Assembly (NCBI RefSeq): GCF_003945595.2
Contig: NW_024104998.1
Span: 1-64,000, forward strand
DNA length: 64,000 bases
Origin: Pipra filicauda
Taxonomy: Eukaryota; Chordata; Aves; Passeriformes; Pipridae
Reading direction: 5' to 3'
Of this stretch, positions 23,201-35,000 are shown in pieces (position 1 is the first letter of the stretch; each line of letters begins with the position of its first letter). The notes under the pieces are model-generated. The model did not search any database, had not been told where the DNA came from, and saw only the letters and a list, made by a program, of their open reading frames with translations. Both the position numbers and the translations under genes were made by a program.

Positions 23201-24489
23201 AGGCTTTTTTTCAAACGTGTGAAACAAAAAAAAGGAAGGTAATTAAATCTATTTTATGTCTTCATTGTGTTCCTTTATGTTCAAAGAAAAATGACCAGTA
23301 CAAAAAAAATGCTATTTAAATGGTTTTTTCCTTTTACTTTCTTAGAGAGTCTGCAAATGCTGCCTTTTTTTTTCTTATGTTTTCATTGGGAAAAGAAATT
23401 TTCCTGAAGGCTTTAATTTTCCCCCCTCAAAATTCAAGTTTTACTTATTTTTCTTCTGGATTAACAAGCAAAAGCAACTAAAGCAGCAAACTGTTTTCCT
23501 ATTAGCTGAATACTTTTCAATTGCTGGATGCATAATGTATTATGGCAACTCACTCTTCTAAAGCAATATCATAAGTCATTAACAGTAGTGGTAAAATTTT
23601 TGTGTAAGAGAACTAGTGGTATTCATGTTGCTTTATTCTACTATCCTGAAAATTTTAGCGGCTCAAGACCCTTCCTGTGCTTTGCAAGGAGTTTAAAGAA
23701 CAACACAGTTTGCTGAAAAAAGCAGAAGTACCAACTAGACAGGATGTATAATCAGAACCATGTAAGTATATTCATGAAAATTCAGTGTTCTGTATAAATT
23801 ATTATCACAAAAATGGTTCTGCAGCCCCAGACAGTGCAAGCATAAGGAATTATTGCAGTTATAGTCTGAAAAGGTACTGTATCCCCCGTTACTTCTTTCA
23901 TCTACTCAAATATCTGATCTGTACAGTATTTAAGTGTGTAGCCTATTACAAAGTACAGTATAGCAGCATTCAGAATGAGGCTAAGAATGAAGACATTTTA
24001 CTGTTCAGAGCAAATTGCAACTGTTAATGTTTCATTTAAACCGCGATAAAGATTCCCCTATCACCATTTCTTTGGTAAAAATGGCTGTTTGCTTCATCAG
24101 CTAGTAAAAGGCATTTTCTTTTGTGGAAACACGTTTTTAGTCTTACATGTCCAGTTTTATAAAACACACTCTTATATTAACCATTCATTCAGTGAATGCA
24201 AGGTTAGTTCCAGTTTAAGACATAAAATCAAACAGATCAGTCATAAACTAACAGAAAATCTAATCACAAAAAACACCTTCTAGTAGTGAAAAGACAAACG
24301 TTACAGACAGCAAAAGTCTAAATGCAATACAGCAGATTATCATCTCTAAAAAATGAGCAGTTTCACATCATCTTTTTGCTCATAAACATAGAGGACTTTA
24401 CTTAGAAACACAGTGAATGTTTAAAATGCATAGCTGCATACATCTTCTGTAGCTTTGTAACAATTTCCACTTCTGTTGGTTTAAGTCTC
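20215..24489 (-). other. EMB: Candidate last EMB exon, 3' UTR only
   Basis: The minus strand has a good acceptor ('ttttattacag' ending at 24490) that would pair with the strong donor directly after the EMB stop codon (26016-26015). From 24489 downstream the DNA is AT-rich, free of recognised repeats for more than 4 kb and has several minus-strand AATAAA signals. The last noted is at plus 20234-20239, which would end the message near 20215. Human EMB also has a noncoding 3' part. Extent is inferred; an earlier poly(A) site (for example near 23.6, 23.1 or 22.8 kb) is equally possible. Confidence 0.35.
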
Positions 24490-24589
24490 CTGTAATAAAA
24501 AAGAATAAACCCATTGCATTATAATAGGAATTCTACTATTTTCCCGCTTAGTATTTTCCCATATTTATTTGAAAATAAACTTCATTCTG

Positions 24590-25040
24590 CTCCTCTCCCC
24601 ACCCCACCAGTGAGGAGGCTGGGGTGGATAAAAGGAGTTGGGACATAGCCAGAGTAGCTGACTCCAGCTGACCACAGGGATATTCATCTCATATGGCATC
24701 ATTTTCAGCATATAAAGCTGGGGGAGGAAGGAGAAGGAGGAGGGCACATTCAGAGTGATGGTATTTGTCCTCCCAATTAACTCAAGTAGCTATTATGCAT
24801 GGTGGAGCATGATGGAGCCCTGCTTACCCAGAGATAGCTGAACACCTGCCTGCCATTGGGAAATAGTGAATGAATCCTTTGTTCTGCTTGTGTGTGCAGC
24901 TTCTGCTTTCCCTATTAAGCTGTCTATATTACAGCCCACGCAGTCACTCACGTTTACTCATCTGATTCTCTCCCCCATCCCATTAGAGAGCAAAAGTGGC
25001 TGCATGAGGCAGAGTTGCCAGCTGAGGCTAAACCTGAACA
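24590..25040 (+). mobile_element. Avian ERVL-type solo LTR, 5'-truncated
   Basis: This copy matches the LTR at 53439-53970 over most of its length: 'ccagtgaggaggctgg', 'agctgaccacagggatattc', a TATA box in 'atataaagctgggg', 'gctgaacacctgcctgcc', 'gctttccctattaa' and a final 'ctgaggctaaacctgaaca'. It lacks the first 120 bases or so of U3. It lies on the plus strand, opposite to EMB, inside the putative 3' UTR intron. This pattern is that of a common avian ERVL-like LTR family. Confidence 0.85.
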
Positions 25041-26016
25041 TTTAGGGAACATAAGTCAGAGGAATCAAAAGTGAAATACCATGCAGGAAACCTAGGAGAC
25101 AATATAATCTTGGAACGTAATTTTCTGGTTTCCTGATTCATTACTCTTTTTACATGAGCTTTACCTGACATTTCTCTTTCTGTTCTTTAAAACAAAGGGT
25201 ATGGGAACAACCTTTATTCAGGTAGATGGCTTGCGATGAGGATAAACAGTATCAGCACTGATTGTCATTTTGTGAATGCAAAGTCATTCACAACTGTCAT
25301 CTACAGATGAGAGTTTGAGGTGCCAGATGCAGAGGGGAAATAGAGTGTGTAGGATTGGTCCTCAACCGACAGACCATCCTTTGACAAGCATTTCCAGCTG
25401 GCATAATTAAAAGCAGCCTATAATCGGACTGTAAACAGGGTAGAGAATCAGGAAGTTCATTACATAGCTTTCACAGGGCTACATACCCTCTGCTTCCTTA
25501 TTCTACCACTAATCCTTTTGAGTCACCATCTATTAAGCTCTGTCTTTTTTCCTAGACTGCTCTAACCCTTGTTTCATCTCTCCAGTACTGTCGCATTCCC
25601 TGCTTGCTATCAGATTTGGATCCTTCCTCCATAAACTCACTCAACATCCGAAATACAGTCTGAAAGAGCAGGATTTTGAATACAGTAGCAATTCTTATGC
25701 ATCTCAGCACCTATCCTGGGCATTCACAGGACTGTTTCATGATCACGAGCCAAGCAGTTAAGCTGGTCAACCTAGGTCCCATTTTAAAAACTGCATGGGT
25801 TAACAGAACTATTAAATCACAATGACAACAGAATAGAGTTAAAAGGATTTGGACTTGCTTTCTTGCTTGACTGTATTTTGTTTCACCCAAACAATGGTTC
25901 AACTACTACATTGCTACCACATAAAAAACAGATTGGGATGGCACAGTGGACTTCTTTGTCCTAGTATTAGGCTGCTCAACAGAAAAGCAAACTCTGGTCT
26001 CTGTTTCAACTCTTAC
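25041..26016 (-). other. Remainder of the putative EMB 3' UTR intron
   Basis: If the donor at 26016-26015 is used, this is intron. If not, it is 3' UTR with an AATAAA on the minus strand near plus 25213. No other gene or repeat was recognised. Confidence 0.4.
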
Positions 26017-26075
26017 CTTTTCAGGAACTGGATTAAATTCTTCTGTGGCTAGCACTACTGCCTTCACGTGATTTA
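26017..26075 (-). CDS. EMB: EMB exon 9 (C-terminus and stop)
   Basis: Acceptor 'ttttcttctag' at 26077-26076. In phase 2 it gives Leu-Lys-Ser followed by a Ser-rich, basic end ('REGSSASHRRI') and a TAA at 26035-26033. This fits the embigin tail, which also has LKS and ends with His/Arg residues. Sixteen bases after the stop there is a strong donor (GTAAGAG), so the exon probably ends at 26017 and the 3' UTR continues in another exon. With so short a distance, nonsense-mediated decay is not expected. The other frame is open across the whole exon. Confidence 0.78.
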
Positions 26076-29000
26076 CTAGAAGAAAAAGAGGTTGAATTCC
26101 AAAACTCAACTTTAAGTGTAAGATACCACAGTTATTCCAGTCCCACAACCCAACCAGAATACATCTCAAATGTGTTAGATTTTCTCTTTTGGCATATGAA
26201 GAAAAAAAGATTAGAAGAAATTAAGCAACCAAAATAGTGACTCTTGAAGTCCTTCAATCAAGTAGTAAAGACTCAACTCAGTCGCTCCCAAAAATCCCAG
26301 AGAACTCTGGGCAAAAGTTAGAACAGTAATAGCACTCCCAAATGATTCCTGCAATATCACTTCATTCAATATAAAGAATTTGTACTCAAAATGAATACTC
26401 AAGCAATATACAAGCAGTAAATACATAGCTCAATATTCTCAGAACATGGAATGAAACCAACATATGATTACTCCTTCCAGAGTAATTTCACCTAGTATAT
26501 GGTGTGGATCACAATCTAAGACTTGAGTTAAAAATTCTCTTGCTAAAAAAATTTTGTGAATCACGAGGCTCCCACCTATATAGCTGGATGTGACATTAAA
26601 ATTATAGCCTCATCAACCAAGTTCAGGTGTATTAGTCATCCCACACATAACAGAAATGTTCCTCTGGAGCCATTTTCCCTGGTACACAAATCTATATTCT
26701 AAACAGCCAATAGTTGAAGTAACATTCAGTTCTTGAAATCAGAGAAGAACAGTTAAATAAATATTCCTCATATGTTTTTATCTAAGACAGAATTCCACAA
26801 TAAAGATTAAGCAGAACCGCATCCCACAAGCATAAAAACATTATTTTAGTGCACTAGTCTATATTACAATCCTAGTTTAATACAGTTTCAGAGGGTTTAC
26901 AAGAAGAAGGGCTATGCATAAGGACAATCATTCAATTTTCAAACCAAACACTGAGCCAAGTAATAGCATACTGTATTCCCAAGACATACTGCCACTTTGT
27001 ACTATAATTGAGTTAGAGCTTTAGATATGTTCAGATAAGGGCAAAAGCACCAAAACATATTTTCAGCTTGTGCCGGCAAAAGGAATGAGAAAGTGAATAC
27101 AACACAGGGAAACAAAGGTCGCTGCAGACAAAAATTCAAGGAGGGAGGGAAAGACAGCTGCTCAGAAGAAAAAAAAGGAGATAAACACAGGAGAGAAGCA
27201 ACTGCAGGGAGAAAATCCAGAATAGACTGAACAGACCTAAAAAGAGGAACTGTTAGGAGACTTTCCTCTTGTTTTATGGTGTAACCAGGCCAGATGAGGC
27301 AACTGGGCTTCAGAAGATGGGCAGAAAGTACAGCACCCTAAGGATGGGGGAGTCAGCATGGGAGCACAGACCCTCAAGCAGCAGAACAGCAGCCCAAGTG
27401 CCTACACCTGCTCCTTTGCTTCCAGCAGTGCAGATGGTCCTGTGCCCAGAGAGCCCAAGTTATCAGTCCCCCTGAGCGGTTGGACTTAACCACCAAAACA
27501 GCCAACAAGGGCAGCTCCCAGAACCCCAGCAACTACAAGCTTTCCTAGGGGAGTCAGGGCTTCGACCAAGTGAAAGTGAGAGAAATGTATGTTAGTAGGG
27601 ACAATTATACATTTTAAAAAAATTCTAAGCCTCTTCTGGAAAGTTACCACCCAAAAGTTATTTCCTTGCAAGTTACAGTCATAACGAGGACACATGGTGC
27701 TCTCAATAAAAAAAAAAGAAAAAGAAAAATAGCTTAATCTCAAAATCAAGTGCCAGGTAGAAAATAGAGCTCTGCTCTCTTTGGAACTAAGAAGTCTTGA
27801 GGAAAATAATAAACTGTACCTCCACATTCATCATCATCCCTTACCAACTAGTCAACAACAAGGTAAAACTCTCTTCATCAATAATACACAAAAGAAAAAA
27901 CATTTAACTCCAGTATAGAAATTCTTTACTTACAGTTTCTCAGTTTGGTCACATGCCTTTCCACCTTCAGCAGAAGAGATAAAAAAAGGATTAAAATCTC
28001 AACTTAATAAACAATAGAAAAATTCTGATTTTGTGTATTGTTTACTCATTTTTTAATGAAAACAAAACCTTGTTTTTTCATTCTCCTACTTTTCTTAGAT
28101 TTGTAACTCAAATTATCTTGTTACTCTAGTCAATGAAATTACCTCCAAATTTTTCAAAAAGCTTCTTTTGATAAAGTTTTATTAATCTGATTTTAATACA
28201 AAACATGTTATATACATAGATTTATACATTTCTGTATTATAAAATACTGATACATGCATGTATGCATTAAAACACATATATACGATGACTTTACATATAT
28301 ACAATTTCTCTTTCATCTTGCACATCTAGTTCTGTTCACTCCTAGTTTGCCTTAGGTTCAGCAACCAGTTTTACTGTATTCTGGTTTAACGCCTTTTTCC
28401 TTCTTACTCCATTTCTCTAAACAGATTTCTCCCTTCAAAGCTCTTATGAGTTGCTTCCATTCCTAAGCGTTCCCCAAAAAAGTACAGCCTCTAAATTCCC
28501 TTGTATTCCAAGGAAAAAAAATCAGCACTAAATCAAACCCTTTATGGGAAAATGTTGCTTACTGAATGCAGTTTGCATTTGATTCAGGACTCATGGAAGA
28601 GATTTAAATATCTAAAATAATGTGGTGTTCTAGAAGAAAGTATTTTATCAGAAAGAAATGATGTAAAATTCACATTAAACTTCATATATGAAGTGCTGTG
28701 GGTCATACCTCTGACTGCACTTTCAATGGAAAGCTAGAAATCGTTAAAAAAACTCCAAACAACTTACCTGTACATTTTCCTTTCCTTTTCGAATACAACT
28801 CATAAAGGATAATGGTAGTCACCAAAATAATAACTTCAGCCACAATTGCTATGAAGGGTTTGAGAGGTGCCATGATGGACAGAACTTTAAGTTCCATCTT
28901 CCCTTCACTTTTCCCTAATTCGAAAACAGCTTCACACCAATATACACCAGCATCTTCCTTGGTGAGCTTGAGTATCCTCAGACGGGTTACATTGGCAGAC

Positions 29001-32000
29001 AGTCTAGAAATTAGGTACTTGTCTGTCCACAAAGATTCATTAATGATAACCTGAAAATAAAAAGACATTACAAGTCTTATTAATGTAACAAGTGCTTAAT
29101 CAAATTGTATAATTGACAACTAGTTCTATAAAGAGATGTAAAATGGGTGAGGAACAAGTGGCATTTGTGACACGATTACTCCACCTCCAAGGGAAGGATT
29201 TATCTTAGGTGGCCACCCTGGTTCCCCTTGGATTCAAAGGAAATATGAACTTTCAGTAGGTTAGTTGTCTGATCTTTTTTATTTCAGGTCAGCTAAAAAG
29301 GTACCTTTGGCTCTATTGACTCTCTGATGACAAAGGTATCCTCAGGTGCCAGGATCTAATGCACAGCTTTCACCACAGCACAAAGCATAAACTTTCATGG
29401 GCACTGAAGTGTGAACACTGGGAAATATCCTGACAGTGCTACTCTCCAGCAGTATAATGAAAATAAATCTATTTAAATCCTCTCAAGAGCCCTCAGAAAA
29501 GGGCTAGAACACAGTGGCTATACTTCCCAGAGAGATCATAGGCTAGGAAACAGATTACTTGTCCCTGAAGGAGGAAAAGAAGGAACATATTCGTGTCCTC
29601 CCTCAGTCCTACAAGATCTTACAAGTCTTTGACAGTGTGTCCCACTGTAAGATTTTTTTGTATCAAGTGGCAAGATTTGAGGAATATAGCCAGCATAAAT
29701 ACAGCAAAACCAACTCTCTCAAGACTCACCTTATCTGTTTTACTCTTACATGGTCTACAGGAATATGGCAGGGACTTTTTGGAAAAGAAACAACATACGA
29801 ACCAGAAAAAAAAAATCTACATCCCAGTAACAATAATTACTTCTAAATACCACATGTATTTTTTTCCACATACAGAGTTAACTTTAAAGTTAATGGAAAT
29901 GCAATTTGTAAAGCCTCCAATCAAGAGCCATCATACTTTACGAATTGTCTGTACTTTGCCACACTGTTTTGCTTGGTCAACAGATGGAGACCTTACCGGC
30001 TTACTTCCTCTCATCATATACCAGGTCCAAGTCATGGGAGTAGAGTCACTTTTACAAACCATTACAGCTGTATCTTTTTCATAAGTGATTATAGGTTTTT
30101 CTCTTGCTTCAATTTTCGGTACTAAGAACAAGAAGGAAAAGTTCACCAAGTGAGAGATACAGGTTTGAATTAGTGTTACAAAAAGAATATATTCAGGTAT
30201 GTATTTACAGTAGTCTATTCACTTCTCTTTCACTTAAACACAGATGATTCTATCATTCATGACATGATATAAATGAGGAGTCATTGCATGCTGATATTTC
30301 ATACACAGAATTTGTAAAGAAGACTATCAGAACCCTTTTCTCAGTTGCTGTGCAATCTTAAAAGTTGCCATTAATACCAAACACTAAGTGATAATCAGAC
30401 TGTGATTTCTACCCTTGCCCATTTCCTCTTTCCCTTCCTTGATATCTGTAAGCTATATGCTTCAGTTTTAGTACACTAGAAACAAACACAGAATTTTCCT
30501 GCAGTTTCACTCAATCTGCAGAAAGTGACAGAAGTCTATTCCAACCACAGTGCGACTACATAATCGTATGTGGCAAGCTGTGCATGCAGAGAACTTTTCC
30601 AAAATTAAGACAAAACTGCAAATTGTAGATCTGTAGTTACAAATATTTACTGAGCTTAAGCAATGACTTTTGGATGCACAACAATAAATAGGATTTTTGG
30701 TCTTATCTTGCTGAGGACAGAATACAGCCAACAAGAAACAAGACATCAGTTTAACTTCAGAGCTACTTGCCCAAGCCACTTTAACTACAGGTATCCCACA
30801 AGCTTTCAAAAGCCCAGGAAGGCTGTTGAATGTATTGAGGCTATCCAACAGATACTGTTAGAGCTTAGCAATTACATCACGCTAGAGTATGTATTTCCCC
30901 TTCCCCCTCCTTTCCCTCCCTATTAGGATGTTCACCAACATGTTTTTCTCAGATCCAATTACTTTAAATTTTTCTTAAAGTTTCACTGCTCTACTTTGTA
31001 CATGCAGATCCAGTACATACTTAAAATTATACTGATTACACTAAACAGGCCAAGTACTTGCTTGCAGGAATTATGAACTTGATACAAACTAAGACTGTTC
31101 TTGTTCCCCCCCTTCTTGACTAGCCAAGTACAAACTATTTTTCCCAAAAAAGTTGACTTCTCATGTGTATTCAAACTTCAGAGCTTCCAATCCAGAAACA
31201 TAAAACCAATTTGTTGATAGTTGCTTTCAGCCTCATTTGCTGCATCATACATCAATCCAGCCTCATTACTAATGAAGTCTTCTCACTCCATGTGCATGTA
31301 TTATCATTCAACACTACCCTTAGGAGTACTGGTGGAGTATGTTCACTGCTGTGAGTAAAAGGGATGACCTCACTAATAACTGCTGCCACCTCTGAAATTT
31401 AGAGAAGACAAAAGGAGGTTGGGGTAAACAAAAAAAGGAACAAGAGGAAACAAACAAAAACCACATATACTACCCAGCACAACAAGCTTATGTGATAGTC
31501 AAAAAGATTCAGCCATGCTGATCAGTGGCAAAGCAGAGCTATAGGTATTACTAGCAATACATGTGAACACATTAGCCATGATTAAGGATATAAATATCCA
31601 CCATGAGTTCTGGGATCTGGTTCTGTAACAGTTGTTAATTTCTGAATGTGCAGAAAGAAATAATCTACTCTGTCCCAGGCATTTTTCCAAGCAGATCATA
31701 CCAGATTTGGTGACAAAACACTTCTGCTGCACCGACAAAAATCAACTGTTGAAGAGACAGACAGCTGTTAGTTAGCACCAGCATTTACACCAGTGAGATT
31801 TCCATACTGTTTTAAAGACCAGAGCTATTTCATAGTGCATGTTCCTCAACAGCTGCTTAAGGATCCCCAAACAAAGGGCAAACACGAATTAATCTATTCT
31901 ACCCTTTTATAAGCTTGCAACACTTCTCAACACTAAAATACCCATGAATGTTCTCTCTGTTTAATAATTTGAACTTCCTTTAAATATCTCATTGTCTGCA

Positions 32001-35000
32001 GACATGAGTAAAAACCTAACTCCACAAAACCTGCAGGGTTACACCAGGTCAGGAAGCAGGGGGAAAGGAGAGGAGAGGTAATACATCCAATCATGTCAAA
32101 CTGCCTAGTGGAAGAGCTATAGCAGTTAGTTACAGCAGTGATGACTTTAGCCACTGAGCTTATACCAACACATTACTCATCTTTCAGTTTCAGAACTGTT
32201 CTTCCTGCATTATTGACTGGAAGATTGAAGGACTTCTCTTTCCCATTTCCTTCACTCTTGCACAATCATAGAAAGTGTCAAGCCATACTTTTTATGGCAT
32301 CAGAAGTGGTGGCATTCAACCATTGTGAAGCAATTCTCCCATCTTCTTATAATAAATCAACCAGTCTTATGCACTGTTCTGGAAAAAACGACTTCCCTAT
32401 TGAGCCATTGCTGCCCTTACTGAACTAGATATTATATACTTTCAAAAAAAAAGGTCTCCTTGGACTTTTTTCAATCGAAACAGACATGGTTAGCTACTCA
32501 ACTACTCAACTAAACCTTACCCACATACTGACAGGAAAAATACATAATCATTTTCAGACATTAAAAGGCTTGAATAAGCTACAATTTTGTCTTCATTCAG
32601 TATTGCAAGCTAGTCTCCACTGGCGGAAGGTCTGAAAGCAGGTGTCAACACTAAAGATTTGAACACACATGAGGTTTGCTCAAGTCATATTACCAGATAT
32701 CCCACTGAACAAAGGCAGCTTGCAGCACTAAGAATCAGTAAGCCCTGCTAGTTATTTCAGCTGAGGTTAGGATATTGATTGACAAGCCGGGGTTTCTCAG
32801 AGCCTGTGCTCAGGGAAAAATCTCTCAGGAAAATCTGTATATCCCTCACAGATTAAATGCTTCCCTTGCTCTTTGCAAAATTTGGGTAGTGGGAATAGAG
32901 AAGGGAATAACTCTTGTGAGAGTTATTCACCATAACAGTGTTGTGTACTAGTTTCATTTCCACATATCTTCCATTCACCTACTACTGTCAGGGATAACAT
33001 TATTGGAGAAGAGAACACAGAGCAGAAGAAAGGGCATGCATACTGCCCAATGAAGCACCTAATTGTTCGTGTGAGTGCTATTCTTAGAGAGAATAAAACA
33101 TGCACCAAAACAGTAATTTAGTGTTTAAGAAATACAACTGAAATTTAAAAAAAATCTGCCTCTATTCTACCAATCTTTGCTTCACATTTAACACCAAATC
33201 TCAGACCAAACTTTCAAGTTACTGGCTCTGCTTTTGGAAGAATTTATCTGAGACACCATCCTTTATTCCCATCCCCCAGAAAGTGAAGAGTATTCACTCA
33301 GGCTCTACGGATGGAGAGGGAAAGGGGGATCAGTTACTCATTAAGGAAAAAAAAAAACCCAGACCTGTATGTTCTTTTGGTTGTTAGAAAATTTTTTTAA
33401 AAAGGTTTTTAGCTTTTGTCTTCCTTCCATGCTACAGAAGTGACTTTGAAAGTAATTCTCACTTAGCTTGACCTTATTAGTCATTACTTATCAAATTAAG
33501 TTCCAATTTCCATACTATCTAGAAGCCATATTAATACAGGTTTGTAGTGGTCAGGTGAAACAAAAATTTAATAATCAATAAAAATTAATTAAATACAATT
33601 ACCATGTAAATTAAACGTAGCACTGATTTCTTCAACGCCTTTCAGAATACAGCTGTAACTTCCCATCTTACTGCTATCCACTATCACCAATCTTAAAAAA
33701 GAAAAAAAAAAATCACCCATTTGCTTTTTGCATGTATTTCCTTTTGTCTTACAACTATGAGTGACTGCTAATTAACACTCTAAAGAAAACAGTTAAGGAT
33801 TAGTAGCAGAGAATATACATCACTGAAACACTAGAATTCAGGTTTAGTGCAGTGCAGAAACAGCATGGCATTTTTAAGAAAACAGAAGACCACAAGAACA
33901 TAAATATTATTTTCACTCTTCACGGTCATAGAAGGCCAAAACATCTTTAAGCAGTATGATCTATATGTTACCAAATCAGAAACAAGTTCACCATGTCAAC
34001 TATCTAGCATATCCTATGTAGAACTTTAGAAAGAACAAACCATGGAAGTAATCTACTCTGAAACCTGTCAGTTCAACACAAAAAAGGAGTTCTGAAGAGC
34101 TTCCAGCATCTTCTCCACTGGCAAACTATAGGTTTCACTGGCACTTTGAAAAAGACCTGCATGGCTGTGCTTGTGTATATGTATATCAGAAAAGTGACAA
34201 TCACATTGTCATATTTTCTATCACAGAAATTTTATAAAAGTATTATTGCTGTTAAGAAACCTAAGCTATACAGAAATGAACTGGAGACACCTGGTTAAAA
34301 ATGTGTAAACGACCTAATTTTAAAGAACAACAGCAAATTGTATTAATTGTAGAAAGGTTTCTATAACATTTGAGTTTCTGTAGAGGTTTGAAAGAGTTAA
34401 GAAAACCTTCAAACCATCTTTAGTGTAAAGCTGATTTCTTCTCTGTTTTGCTAATTATGAAGGAAAAGAAACTAGCCATTGACGCTTTCCAGACTTCTGC
34501 AAAGCAGCAAGGACGTGAAAAAGACAAATGTCAAAAGAGAAACTGCTAAAATACCTCAATCTCAGACTGATATTACTACTTTACTTACTGAACAGAACTA
34601 CTCAACCTCAAAGAACTGTGTCCTTATTTATGTTCTTTTCTTGCATTATGTTCTTTTTCTTGTTTGTTTTTTTTTTTCCCAGCACTAGAGGAAGAACTAC
34701 CTGCACCCTTTCTCCTTTCCTGTAGCTTCAATATGATGATTAATCTTTGCATTTGGCTCTTTTCCAATATATACATGACTAGTATTGGGCAGTGTATATA
34801 CACGTGATAACTCTTTAGAGCCTGCAAGTCACACTGTCAAGAATGCTACTTACTTGATGCTCCAGCTGTTCTCAGTTTTACTGGTGTGACTGATTGTTTC
34901 ATTCCCCCTTTTCCAAGTCACTTGAGGATTTTTTAAATAAGAATTCGGATCTAATTTGCATGAAAGTTCAACTGTACTTGCATTGGCCAAACTGATATTT

